Positions 37,384-45,131 are shown, counted from the stretch's first letter. The stretch: DNA of 64,000 bases from Flavobacterium kayseriense (GCF_014305095.1 NZ_JACRUI010000002.1:310001-374000); one strand, 5' to 3'. Notes: generated from the sequence alone by a model not told the origin. Program-made: numbers and translations.

Positions 37384-38982
37384 TTAAATGTATTGGTAAG
37401 CAGGTACGGTTAAAAATTCTTCAAATTCTTCAGAGAGCACGAGGGTATCAAAAAGTGAGATTGCTAAATGTAACTTGCTGCTTTTTATATTTTCTTCACC
37501 TATTTGCCTTGTTATTTTAGCCACTTCATCATCTAATAATTCTTTATATAATTGTACATTAAATGATCTTCCGTCTTCAAGCTTGACTTTGATTTTTAAC
37601 CACTGCCATACTTGCGTTCGCGAAATCTCTGCGGTAGCAGCATCTTCCATTAGGTTATATAACGCTACAGCACCATGACCTCTCAACCATGATTCAATGT
37701 ACAAAATACCCACATTAATATTTTTTCGAATTCCTGCTTCTGTGACAGTTCCTTGTGGGATTGCTACCAAATCTTGTTCAGAAACGATAATATCATTACG
37801 TGTTACTTGCAACTGGTTCGGCGTTGGCATGTGTTTATTAAATTCAGCCATAGCTACTGCAACTAAAGCAGGATGAGCAACCCAAGTACCATCATGTCCG
37901 TTTAAGACTTCGCGTTCTTTATCTTTTCTAACTTTTTCTAAAGCAGCAGCATTTGCTTCCTCGTCATTTTTAATCGGTATTTGTGCTGCCATTCCGCCAA
38001 TAGCAAGAATCCCTCTTTTGTGACAACGCTGAATTACTAGTTTTGAATAAGCATCCATAAACGGGCTAGTCATGGTCACTTGATCTCGATTAGGAACGAC
38101 AAAGCCAGGATGGTTTCTAAATTTCTTGATGTAGGAAAAAATATAATCCCAACGACCACAATTCAAACCTACAATATGATCTTTAAGTTCAAATATAATT
38201 TCATCCAACTGAAAACTAGCTGTAATTGTCTCGATTAAAACGGTCGCCTTAAAAGTCCCAACTGGTACTTCTAAATAGTTTTCTGCAAATTCGAATACTT
38301 GATTCCACCAACGTGCCTCTTCATAATGCTCTATTTTAGGTAAGTAAAAATAAGGTGCTGTATCATTATTCAACAATGTTTGCGTGTTGTGAAAAACATA
38401 CAATCCAAAATCAACTAGACTTCCAGAAGTAATTTCATTATGAATCAAAAGGTGTCTTTCATTTAAATGTAAACCTCTTGGTCTTACTAATAAAACAGCT
38501 GTGTCTGATTTTAAAGCATAAGACTTATTGCGCTGCGCATCTGTGAAAGAAATAGTTTTAAGGTTAGCATCGATTAAGTTTTTTTGTCCTTCAATCGTGT
38601 TTCTCCAAGAGGGCGCAGTGCTATCCTCAAGATCTGCCATGAATGTTTTGGCGCCAGAATTAAGAGCATTGATAATCATTTTACGGTCTACCGGTCCTGT
38701 GATTTCTACCCGTCTATCTTGAAGGTCATGCGGAATCGTACCTGCAGTCCAATTTGAATTTCTAATCTCAATTGTTTCTTTCGGAAATTCAGGAAAATTT
38801 CCTTTATCAAAACTTATTTGATGAGCAATTCTATTATTTAATAAAGCACTTCTTTTTGCATTAAAGTGCTCATGAAGCGCAACAATAAAAGTCATGACTT
38901 CATCCGTTAAAATATCAGGATAATAATTTACTACTTCATTAGAGAAATTGATTTTAGATTGTTGTAAAAGTTTGTTTTCCAT
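37384..38982 (-). CDS. aceB: Malate synthase A
   Basis: A 532-residue enzyme using the ATG at 38982 (MENKLLQQSK). Family marks: VEITGPVDRKMIINALNSGAKTFMADLEDS (about 85-113), VRPRGLHLNERH, and the metal/acid region LIETITASFQLDEIIFEL (about 250-267). It condenses glyoxylate with acetyl-CoA to malate. It is the first gene of the aceB-aceA operon, allowing growth on acetate or fatty acids. An upstream in-frame ATG would add 8 residues of AT-rich sequence and is less likely. No divergent regulator gene lies next to it, unlike in many relatives. Confidence 0.94.
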   Translation of the reverse strand: MENKLLQQSKINFSNEVVNYYPDILTDEVMTFIVALHEHFNAKRSALLNNRIAHQISFDKGNFPEFPKETIEIRNSNWTAGTIPHDLQDRRVEITGPVDRKMIINALNSGAKTFMADLEDSTAPSWRNTIEGQKNLIDANLKTISFTDAQRNKSYALKSDTAVLLVRPRGLHLNERHLLIHNEITSGSLVDFGLYVFHNTQTLLNNDTAPYFYLPKIEHYEEARWWNQVFEFAENYLEVPVGTFKATVLIETITASFQLDEIIFELKDHIVGLNCGRWDYIFSYIKKFRNHPGFVVPNRDQVTMTSPFMDAYSKLVIQRCHKRGILAIGGMAAQIPIKNDEEANAAALEKVRKDKEREVLNGHDGTWVAHPALVAVAMAEFNKHMPTPNQLQVTRNDIIVSEQDLVAIPQGTVTEAGIRKNINVGILYIESWLRGHGAVALYNLMEDAATAEISRTQVWQWLKIKVKLEDGRSFNVQLYKELLDDEVAKITRQIGEENIKSSKLHLAISLFDTLVLSEEFEEFLTVPAYQYI

Positions 38983-39006
38983 GGTACTTATGTTTTTATA
39001 GTACAA

Positions 39007-39370
39007 TGATATAAAAAAGTTTTACATAAAACAAGCGAACGTACGCTAAAAATACAAAATAATAATTATGATTTAATTCGCTGCATTTTTAAAGAGTACA
39101 GAAATTGCAGTTAATAAATTTCAATTACTGTAGAACGGACTGAAATTAGATTTATTTAAGAACATTTGATAACTACCAAAATAACACAGGCTCAATATCA
39201 AAGACTTACGACATTATCTAATTACAACCAGAATTAACTCGCAAAAGCTTCGGCTAAAACAAAAACTTGAAAAAGGTTAAAAAGAACCAAATTCACACTC
39301 TCACATTAAGTACTAATTTGAAGACAAAAAAAACAAGAATCAACGAATCAAAGTCTTTTTAAGTAGGACA
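39007..39370. other. Intergenic region between aceB and the tRNA/GIY-YIG repeats
   Basis: 364 bases, AT-rich; no gene and no strong structure. It should hold the aceBA promoter, but no exact TTG-N19-TAnnTTTG match is visible on the minus strand. Confidence 0.5.
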
Positions 39371-39376
39371 TAAAAA

Positions 39377-39403
39377 AAACCTTCTTGGCTTACAAGAAGG
39401 TTT
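39377..39403 (-). terminator. Terminator of repeat unit 1
   Basis: An 11-bp perfect stem (39377-39387 with 39393-39403), a 5-base loop, and a T run on the minus strand. The same hairpin recurs at 39734-39760 and 40090-40116. Confidence 0.88.
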
Positions 39404-39472
39404 TGGTCGGGGTGGCAGGATTCGAACCTGCGGCCATCCCGGTTTTCAATCGGGACTCAATAAACGAGCCTA
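39404..39472 (-). pseudogene. Truncated tRNA-like remnant 1 (anticodon GAA, Pro-type T arm)
   Basis: On the minus strand this begins at tRNA position 8 (TAGGCTC...), and has a decayed D arm, an anticodon arm CCCGA-TTGAAAA-CCGGG (GAA, Phe-like, with an A-C mismatch), a perfect T arm GCAGG-TTCGAAT-CCTGC, and the 3' acceptor strand CACCCCG with A and encoded CCA. The 5' acceptor strand (CGGGGTG expected) is missing; instead the end of a GIY-YIG gene stands there. From the T arm to the terminator it is almost identical to tRNA-Pro. It cannot fold a normal acceptor stem. Confidence 0.8.
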
Positions 39473-39715
39473 TTTTGAAATTAGTTCAATAATCTTAACA
39501 CTACTTTTCCAGTTTTTAATTTCCTTTTCGCGCAAAATTGCTTTTGTTTTATCGTCAATCAATTCGAAATAAACAACCTCCCAGTCTTTAGCACTTCCGG
39601 TAAAACCTTTATGTGAACTCAAATGGCGGCGCAATCTTTCAGACAATTCCATTACAGTGTAACCAATGTGAATCTTGTCAATGGATTTTGAGTACAAAAT
39701 ACAAACGTAAAACAT
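39470..39715 (-). CDS. GIY-YIG nuclease-domain protein, copy 1
   Basis: An 81-residue protein that is almost only a GIY-YIG domain. The first strand is MFYVCILYSKS, the second motif is DKIHIGYT (GIY and YIG both degenerate to VCI and HIG), the Arg helix is LSERLRRHLSSH (about 25-36), and the catalytic Glu and Asn are in ILREKEIKNWKSS. This is the YhbQ/UPF0213-like small class, often annotated as an excinuclease C-like endonuclease. The start is the ATG at 39715, only about 20 bases after the terminator of unit 2. Its stop codon TAG is the U8-A9-G10 of the tRNA remnant. Confidence 0.85.
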   Translation of the reverse strand: MFYVCILYSKSIDKIHIGYTVMELSERLRRHLSSHKGFTGSAKDWEVVYFELIDDKTKAILREKEIKNWKSSVKIIELISK

Positions 39716-39733
39716 GATTTGTAGAAATAAAAA

Positions 39734-39760
39734 AAACCTTCTTGGATCACAAGAAGGTTT
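39734..39760 (-). terminator. Terminator of repeat unit 2
   Basis: The same 11-bp stem as in unit 1 (39734-39744 with 39750-39760), loop GATCA rather than GCTTA. It stands between tRNA-like remnant 2 and the start of GIY-YIG copy 1. Confidence 0.88.
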
Positions 39761-39829
39761 TGGTCGGGGCGGCAAGATTCGAACCTGCGGCCTTCCCGGT
39801 TTTCAATCGGGACGCAATAAACGAGCCTA
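39761..39829 (-). pseudogene. Truncated tRNA-like remnant 2 (anticodon GAA)
   Basis: The same layout as remnant 1: starts at U8 (TAGGCTCG), decayed D arm, anticodon arm with loop TTGAAAA, T arm GCAGG-TTCGAAT-CTTGC (one G-U), acceptor 3' strand CGCCCCG, A and encoded CCA. The 5' acceptor strand is absent. The extra C/T changes in the T arm and acceptor show no selection for the matching tRNA-Pro sequence. Confidence 0.8.
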
Positions 39830-40072
39830 TTTCGAAATTAGTTCAATAATCTTGGCACTACTTTTCCAGTTTTTAATTTCCTTTTCGCACAAAATTGCTT
39901 TTGTTTTATCGTCAATCAACTCGAAATAAACAACCTCCCAATCTTTAGCCCTTCCGGCAAAACCTTTATGCGAACTCAAATGGCGGCGCAATCTTTCAGA
40001 CAATTCCATTACAGTGTAACCAATGTCAAACTTGTCAATGGATTTTGAGTACAAAATACAAACGTAAAACAT
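39827..40072 (-). CDS. GIY-YIG nuclease-domain protein, copy 2
   Basis: An 81-residue paralogue of copy 1. It differs at a handful of positions: DKFDIGYT for DKIHIGYT, GFAGRAKDW for GFTGSAKDW, ILCEKEIK for ILREKEIK and SSAK for SSVK. The Arg helix and the Glu of EKEIKNW are kept. The reading frame is intact in both copies, so both are probably under selection or recent. The start is about 18 bases after the tRNA-Pro terminator, with no recognisable own promoter, so it may be read by leakage through that terminator. The stop TAG again coincides with U8-A9-G10 of the remnant. Confidence 0.85.
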   Translation of the reverse strand: MFYVCILYSKSIDKFDIGYTVMELSERLRRHLSSHKGFAGRAKDWEVVYFELIDDKTKAILCEKEIKNWKSSAKIIELISK

Positions 40073-40089
40073 GATTTGTAGAAATAAAA

Positions 40090-40116
40090 AAACCTTCTTG
40101 GCTTACAAGAAGGTTT
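40090..40116 (-). terminator. Terminator after tRNA-Pro
   Basis: An 11-bp stem (40090-40100 with 40106-40116), loop GCTTA, then T on the minus strand. It is identical in its arms to the terminators of both repeat units. Confidence 0.9.
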
Positions 40117-40119
40117 TAG

Positions 40120-40194
40120 TCGGGGTGGCAGGATTCGAACCTGCGGCCTCCTGCTCCCAAAGCAGGCGCGATAACCGAGCTACGCTACACCCCG
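40120..40194 (-). tRNA. tRNA-Pro (anticodon TGG)
   Basis: A complete 75-base tRNA: acceptor CGGGGTG with CACCCCG, anticodon arm CCTGC-TTTGGGA-GCAGG (TGG), T arm GCAGG-TTCGAAT-CCTGC, discriminator A, no encoded CCA (CTA follows). Its T arm, acceptor 3' strand and terminator are the source of, or share an origin with, the two truncated remnants downstream. Confidence 0.95.
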
Positions 40195-40204
40195 CAATCG
40201 GCTG

Positions 40205-40234
40205 CAAATATACAATTCTTTTTTCCTTAAACAA
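40205..40234 (-). promoter_or_regulatory. Promoter of tRNA-Pro
   Basis: On the minus strand TTG (40234-40232), a 19-base spacer, and TATATTTG (40212-40205) form an exact promoter 11 bases before the tRNA 5' end. It may also drive the GIY-YIG genes by read-through. Confidence 0.78.
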
Positions 40235-40423
40235 GTAAATAAAAAATTTATATTTAAAGTAAATTTTGATTGACAAAGCTAAATAGTTCTCTCACAAATC
40301 TTACAATTTACAAATAAACCTACAAGCCTCTACACGTAAAAAGATCTTTAACAATTGTTAACAAAATAGATTTTCAGAAACCATAATAAATTGTATTTTT
40401 ACGGTTCAAAATTTAGAAAATAA

Positions 40424-41191
40424 ATGGGCAAAATCATTGCGATTGCTAATCAAAAAGGAGGCGTTGGAAAAACTACTACATCAGTAAATCTAGCCGCTTC
40501 ATTAGGAGTTTTAGAAAAAAAAGTGTTACTTATAGATGCTGATCCTCAAGCTAATGCGAGTTCAGGGTTAGGGATAGATGTAGAAAGTGTTGAAATAGGG
40601 ACTTACCAAATCTTAGAACATAGCAATAGTCCAAAGGAAGCTATTGTAAAATGTTCTGCTCCAAATGTTGATGTTATCCCTGCTCATATTGACCTTGTTG
40701 CTATCGAAATAGAATTGGTAGACAAAGAAAATAGAGAATACATGCTTAAAAAAGCTTTAGCGGATATTAAGGAAGAATACGATTACATCATTATCGACTG
40801 TGCTCCTTCCCTAGGTTTATTGACGCTAAATGCACTTACAGCAGCTGATTCAGTAATCATACCTATTCAATGTGAATATTTTGCGTTAGAAGGCCTTGGA
40901 AAATTATTAAATACAATCAAAAGTATACAAAAAATACACAATCCAGATCTTGATATTGAAGGATTATTACTTACTATGTATGATTCTAGATTGCGACTAT
41001 CCAATCAAGTAGTAGAAGAAGTGCAAAAACACTTTAACGACATGGTTTTTGATACAATTATCCAGAGAAATGTGAAGTTAAGTGAGGCTCCAAGTTTTGG
41101 AGAGAGTATCATTAACTATGATGCTACAAGTAAAGGTGCTACAAACTATTTGCATTTAGCACAAGAAGTAATTAAGAAAAATAGCAAGTAA
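40424..41191 (+). CDS. parA: Chromosome partitioning ATPase ParA
   Basis: A 255-residue deviant Walker ATPase: KGGVGKTT at residues 11-18, switch I region PQANASSGLG, and the Walker B-like YDYIIIDCAPSLG (about 119-131). The ATP-bound dimer binds DNA and moves ParB-bound origin DNA. The short N-terminus (no HTH) makes it a chromosomal Soj-type protein. parB begins 4 bases after its stop. Confidence 0.95.
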   Translation: MGKIIAIANQKGGVGKTTTSVNLAASLGVLEKKVLLIDADPQANASSGLGIDVESVEIGTYQILEHSNSPKEAIVKCSAPNVDVIPAHIDLVAIEIELVDKENREYMLKKALADIKEEYDYIIIDCAPSLGLLTLNALTAADSVIIPIQCEYFALEGLGKLLNTIKSIQKIHNPDLDIEGLLLTMYDSRLRLSNQVVEEVQKHFNDMVFDTIIQRNVKLSEAPSFGESIINYDATSKGATNYLHLAQEVIKKNSK

Positions 41192-41195
41192 TTGT

Positions 41196-42095
41196 ATGGC
41201 AAAAGCGATAAAAAAACAAGCCCTAGGCCGAGGACTATCTGCCTTATTAAAAGATCCTGAAAACGATATTAAATCAGTAGATGACAAAAACGCTGATAAA
41301 GTTGTTGGGAATATAATTGAGCTTGATATAGAAGCCATTGAAATAAATCCTTTTCAACCTCGTAGTAATTTTAATGAGGAATCATTAAGAGAGCTTGCTA
41401 CTTCCATTAAGGAATTAGGAGTCATACAACCTATAACTGTTAGGAAATTGGATTTCAATAAATACCAATTAATTTCAGGAGAGCGACGTTTAAGAGCATC
41501 GACTCTTGTGGGACTAACATCTGTCCCTGCTTACATTCGTATTGCAAATGACAATGAATCATTAGTTATGGCATTAGTTGAAAATATTCAGCGTCATGAC
41601 TTAGATCCAATTGAAATCGCTCTTTCTTACCAACGATTAATCGATGAAATTCAGTTAACGCAGGAGCAAATGAGCGAACGTGTAGGAAAGAAAAGATCTA
41701 CTATTGCAAATTACTTGCGTCTCTTAAAACTTGATCCAATTATTCAAACAGGAATTCGTGATGGTTTTATAAGTATGGGTCACGGTAGAGCAATTATTAA
41801 TATTGAAGATCTAGATGCTCAAACAGGAATTTATCAAAAGATCGTCAGTCAAAATTTATCTGTAAGAGACACTGAAGCTTTAGTTAAAAACTACCAAGAT
41901 AGCTTAAAACCTAAAAGCATTGCAGCAACTAAATCAGCTAATTTTGAAATTGAAGAGACTGATAAAAATGTTTTTAACAGCTATTTTGGAAACAAAGTAG
42001 ATGTAAAAGTGGCTGCAAATGGAAAAGGCAAAATTACGATTCCATTTAAATCTTCAGAAGATTTTAAACGTATATTAGAACTAATAAAAGGATAG
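41196..42095 (+). CDS. parB: Chromosome partitioning protein ParB
   Basis: A 299-residue CTP-dependent ParB: the N-terminal part has IEINPFQPRSNFNEESLRELATSI (about 48-71) and the CTP-binding box ISGERRLRAS (about 91-100). The central HTH is QEQMSERVGKKRSTIANYLRLL (about 155-176), and the C-terminal end is a short dimer domain. It loads on parS sites and slides as a clamp. No parS-like palindrome was recognised within this region by eye. Stop and next start overlap (TAGTG). Confidence 0.94.
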   Translation: MAKAIKKQALGRGLSALLKDPENDIKSVDDKNADKVVGNIIELDIEAIEINPFQPRSNFNEESLRELATSIKELGVIQPITVRKLDFNKYQLISGERRLRASTLVGLTSVPAYIRIANDNESLVMALVENIQRHDLDPIEIALSYQRLIDEIQLTQEQMSERVGKKRSTIANYLRLLKLDPIIQTGIRDGFISMGHGRAIINIEDLDAQTGIYQKIVSQNLSVRDTEALVKNYQDSLKPKSIAATKSANFEIEETDKNVFNSYFGNKVDVKVAANGKGKITIPFKSSEDFKRILELIKG

Positions 42096-42655
42096 TGAAT
42101 AAAATTCTTTCCATAGGAATATTCCTTTTCATTATAGGAAATGCTACTGTTCTTGCTCAAGCAAAAACAAATGGCCCCGTGATTCTTCAAGATACCATTA
42201 AATCTAATGATATTGATCCTTTAACACCCGCTAAAGCTGCTTTTTACTCAGCAGTTTTACCAGGTTTGGGGCAAGCCTACAATAAAAAATATTGGAAAAT
42301 CCCTCTTGTCTATGGTGCAATTGGAACTAGTCTTTATTTCTATCTGGATAGCAATAAAAAATACAACCAGTACCGCGACGCTTACAAAAGAAGACTGGAA
42401 GGATACTCTGATGACAGCTTAGATTACTTAGATACTGACAGATTAATTACGGGTCAAAAATTCTATCAAAGGAACAGAGATCTATCTGCTTTATTTGTTG
42501 TCGCCTTTTATGCTCTAAACATCATAGATGCCAATGTTGATGCAGCACTTTTGCAATTTAATGTTGACGAAAATATCTCCTTTAAACCTTCGCTATATAC
42601 TAATGATGTAACATTAAAAGCAAATGTGGGTCTAACTATTAATTATAATTTTTAG
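42095..42655 (+). CDS. DUF5683 family membrane protein
   Basis: A 186-residue protein starting at a GTG that overlaps the parB stop. It has a signal-like first helix (ending ..TVLAQ) and the family core TPAKAAFYSAVLPGLGQAYNKKYWKIPLVYGAIG (about 40-73), a membrane segment, then a helix with YRDAYKRRL and a second segment (LFVVAFYALNIIDANVDAAL, about 133-152). DUF5683 is common in Bacteroidota next to parAB and dapB, as here. The function is unknown. Confidence 0.85.
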   Translation: MNKILSIGIFLFIIGNATVLAQAKTNGPVILQDTIKSNDIDPLTPAKAAFYSAVLPGLGQAYNKKYWKIPLVYGAIGTSLYFYLDSNKKYNQYRDAYKRRLEGYSDDSLDYLDTDRLITGQKFYQRNRDLSALFVVAFYALNIIDANVDAALLQFNVDENISFKPSLYTNDVTLKANVGLTINYNF

Positions 42656-42712
42656 AGAAACATAATTGCGTTAATCAACTTTAAACTTCTTCTAATTCAT
42701 AAATACATTAAA

Positions 42713-43414
42713 ATGAAAATTGCGCTTTTAGGATACGGAAAAATGGGAAAAGTAATTGAAAGAATCGCAATGGAGCGAGGACACGAAATTATTTTGAAAA
42801 AAGAAGAACACAATACCTACGAAGGCCTATCTAACGCAGATGTGGCTATAGATTTCAGCGTACCTAACGCAGCAGTGCTTAATATTACAAACTGCTTAAA
42901 TGAGAATGTACCTGTTATTTCAGGAACAACAGGATGGCTAGATCATTATGAACAAATGGTATCGTTATGCAATGAAACAAAAGGAGCTTTTATTTCGAGC
43001 TCAAATTTTAGCTTAGGTGTAAATATATTCTTTGAAATCAACGAATATCTTGCAAAAATGATGGCAAAGCTAGACAATTACAACATTAAGATGGAGGAAA
43101 TTCATCACACGCAAAAGCTGGATGCACCAAGTGGAACTGCTATCTCACTAGCAAAAGGAATTATCAATAACAGTGAATATAAAAGTTGGACTTTAGAAGA
43201 ACCAACAGCAGATCAAATTTTAATAGAAGCAAAACGAATCGGAACTGTTCCAGGTACACATACAGTTACTTACAGTTCAGATGTAGACAGTATCGAAATT
43301 AAGCATACAGCACACAATCGCGAAGGCTTTGCACTTGGCGCAGTTATAGCAGCAGAATGGATCATTGGAAAACAAGGGGTTTTCACTATGAAAGATGTTC
43401 TAGAGTTAAAATAA
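42713..43414 (+). CDS. dapB: 4-hydroxy-tetrahydrodipicolinate reductase
   Basis: A 233-residue short DapB with a Rossmann start (KIALLGYGKMGKVIE) and the substrate-binding signature IHHTQKLDAPSGTAISLAKG (about 126-145, with catalytic His pair and Lys). It reduces 4-hydroxy-tetrahydrodipicolinate on the way to diaminopimelate and lysine. The order parA-parB-DUF5683-dapB-lepB is a familiar Flavobacteria cluster. An N-terminal GYGKMGK rather than GxxGRMG variation is normal for this group. Confidence 0.94.
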   Translation: MKIALLGYGKMGKVIERIAMERGHEIILKKEEHNTYEGLSNADVAIDFSVPNAAVLNITNCLNENVPVISGTTGWLDHYEQMVSLCNETKGAFISSSNFSLGVNIFFEINEYLAKMMAKLDNYNIKMEEIHHTQKLDAPSGTAISLAKGIINNSEYKSWTLEEPTADQILIEAKRIGTVPGTHTVTYSSDVDSIEIKHTAHNREGFALGAVIAAEWIIGKQGVFTMKDVLELK

Positions 43415-43459
43415 TCTCGTACTATTATTTATTTACATTACACACTAAACCTATCAATT

Positions 43460-45037
43460 ATGTCATTTTATCAATGGTTTGTATTTTTCTTACTCATTCA
43501 ATTAGTTCATTTTCTTGGAACTTGGAAAATGTATGTGGCTGCTGGCCGAAAAAGCTGGGAAGCTGCCGTACCAGTTTATAATGTAATTATTTTAATGAAA
43601 ATAATAGGACGCCCAAGTTGGTGGACTATTTTGTTGTTCATTCCTGTCATTAACTTAATTATGTTTCCTATTATATGGGTAGAAACGTTAAGGAGCTTTG
43701 GAAAACGCAGTACAATAGATACTATTCTAGGAATAGTAACCTTGGGACTATACATATACTATGTTAACTATACGCAAAAGTTAACACACGTAACTGAACG
43801 ATCACTAAAATCACAAACTACTATTGGAGACACGATCAACTCATTGCTTTTTGCGATAATTGTAGCCACGTTAGTTCACACCTATGTAGTACAACCATAT
43901 ACTATACCAACTCCATCTTTAGAAAAATCCTTATTAGTAGGTGATTTTTTATTTGTTAGTAAAATTAACTTTGGAGCAAGAATCCCAATGACAGCCGTTG
44001 CCTTTCCTATGGTTCATGATTCGATACCTATGACCAAATCTAAGTCTTACTTAAGTTGGCCTCAAATACCGTACTTAAGAATGCCCGCGACAGAAGCGAT
44101 TAGCAGAAGTGATATTGTAGTTTTCAACTGGCCAGTAGATACCGTACATTATTTCTTTGAACCAAAGGGAAAACCAGGAGTTATTAAACCGGTAGATAAA
44201 AAATCAAACTATGTAAAAAGATGTGTTGGTATCCCTGGAGATAGTTTATCTATTATAGACGGAATGGTTTATATTGACGGAAAAAAACTGATTCTTCCGG
44301 AAAGAGCAAAACCTCAATTTTCGTACAACGTAGTTGTAGACGGAAAAACCTTTATTGATTTCGAATATCTTGTTAAAGATATGGATATCACAGATGCAGC
44401 AGGTTATATTAATGACAGCAGAGACACCTTGATCTTTAGAGCACTAACAGAAGCTAGTGCAGCGAGATTAAAAAACGTACCTGGTATTACTGCTGTAAAC
44501 AGAATTATAGCTAAAGATGTTGAGGCAAGCATATTCCCTCAAATCAACAAATGGAATCAAGATAATTATGGGCCTGTTTACATTCCTCAAAAAGGAAAAA
44601 CAGTCGCTTTAAACACCGCATCGCTACCATTTTACAAAAGAATCATAACTGATTATGAAAAAAATGATCAAGGAGATAAAAATGATCTAAAAGTAATTGG
44701 AAACGAAATCAGACTTAATGGACAGGTAGTAACAAGCTATAAATTTAAGCAAAATTATTATTGGATGATGGGTGATAACCGCCACAACTCTGAAGATAGC
44801 CGCTACTGGGGTTTTGTTCCTGAGGATCATATTGTGGGTAAACCCGTTTTTATCTGGATGAGTATTAAAGGCATCAATGATGGTATTAAAAATTGGAGCA
44901 TCCGATGGGATCGAGTTTTCACAACAGTAAGTGGTGAAGGACAACCGCAGTCCTATTTCAAATACTTCCTATTTGCATTGGCTGCTTTCTTTGTTGGAGA
45001 ATATTTTTGGAAAAAACGAAAAGAAAAAAATAGTTAA
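43460..45037 (+). CDS. lepB: Signal peptidase I with extended N-terminal membrane domain
   Basis: A 525-residue protein, longer than the roughly 250-320 residues of most signal peptidases. Residues 1-105 form a DUF5684-like membrane domain with about three helices. The peptidase follows a further helix (about 125-145): catalytic S153 (IPTPSLEKSLLVGD) and K253 (NYVKRCVGIPGD), and the C-terminal box GDNRHNSEDSRYWGFVPEDHIVGK. A large insert lies between K253 and that box (about 270-445). It removes signal peptides from exported proteins. It follows dapB by 45 bases and probably shares its transcript. Confidence 0.93.
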   Translation: MSFYQWFVFFLLIQLVHFLGTWKMYVAAGRKSWEAAVPVYNVIILMKIIGRPSWWTILLFIPVINLIMFPIIWVETLRSFGKRSTIDTILGIVTLGLYIYYVNYTQKLTHVTERSLKSQTTIGDTINSLLFAIIVATLVHTYVVQPYTIPTPSLEKSLLVGDFLFVSKINFGARIPMTAVAFPMVHDSIPMTKSKSYLSWPQIPYLRMPATEAISRSDIVVFNWPVDTVHYFFEPKGKPGVIKPVDKKSNYVKRCVGIPGDSLSIIDGMVYIDGKKLILPERAKPQFSYNVVVDGKTFIDFEYLVKDMDITDAAGYINDSRDTLIFRALTEASAARLKNVPGITAVNRIIAKDVEASIFPQINKWNQDNYGPVYIPQKGKTVALNTASLPFYKRIITDYEKNDQGDKNDLKVIGNEIRLNGQVVTSYKFKQNYYWMMGDNRHNSEDSRYWGFVPEDHIVGKPVFIWMSIKGINDGIKNWSIRWDRVFTTVSGEGQPQSYFKYFLFALAAFFVGEYFWKKRKEKNS

Positions 45038-45131
45038 TTTTATAACAACCACTACTAAGTCATAAAGCCCACTTAAAACAAGTAACTTTATGACTTTTTT
45101 ATTTAAATTAATAACTTTTGTTCGCAACCAA

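Larger units (their letters stand above)
39371..40085 (-). repeat. Tandem 357-bp repeat: GIY-YIG gene + truncated tRNA-like 3' part + terminator (2 units)
   Basis: Two direct units, about 39371-39728 and 39728-40085, have the same order on the minus strand: short leader, 81-codon GIY-YIG gene, tRNA-like remnant, terminator. Matching points are 357 bases apart (start codons 39715 and 40072; discriminator bases 39407 and 39764). The third member in line is the intact tRNA-Pro with the same terminator (356 bases on). Units differ at scattered bases, mostly a few percent, so the duplication is not brand new. Confidence 0.9.

Noticed and set aside
39470-39775. Longer 101-codon form of GIY-YIG copy 1
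   Set aside because: The extra N-terminus is translated from the tRNA remnant and terminator of the next unit; copy 2 and the ATG at 39715 show the true 81-residue start.
39714-39929. Plus-strand 71-codon frame with GRGGKIRTCGLPGFQSG
   Set aside because: It is an antisense reading of a tRNA remnant and terminator; similar peptides arise wherever tRNA regions are translated in the wrong direction.
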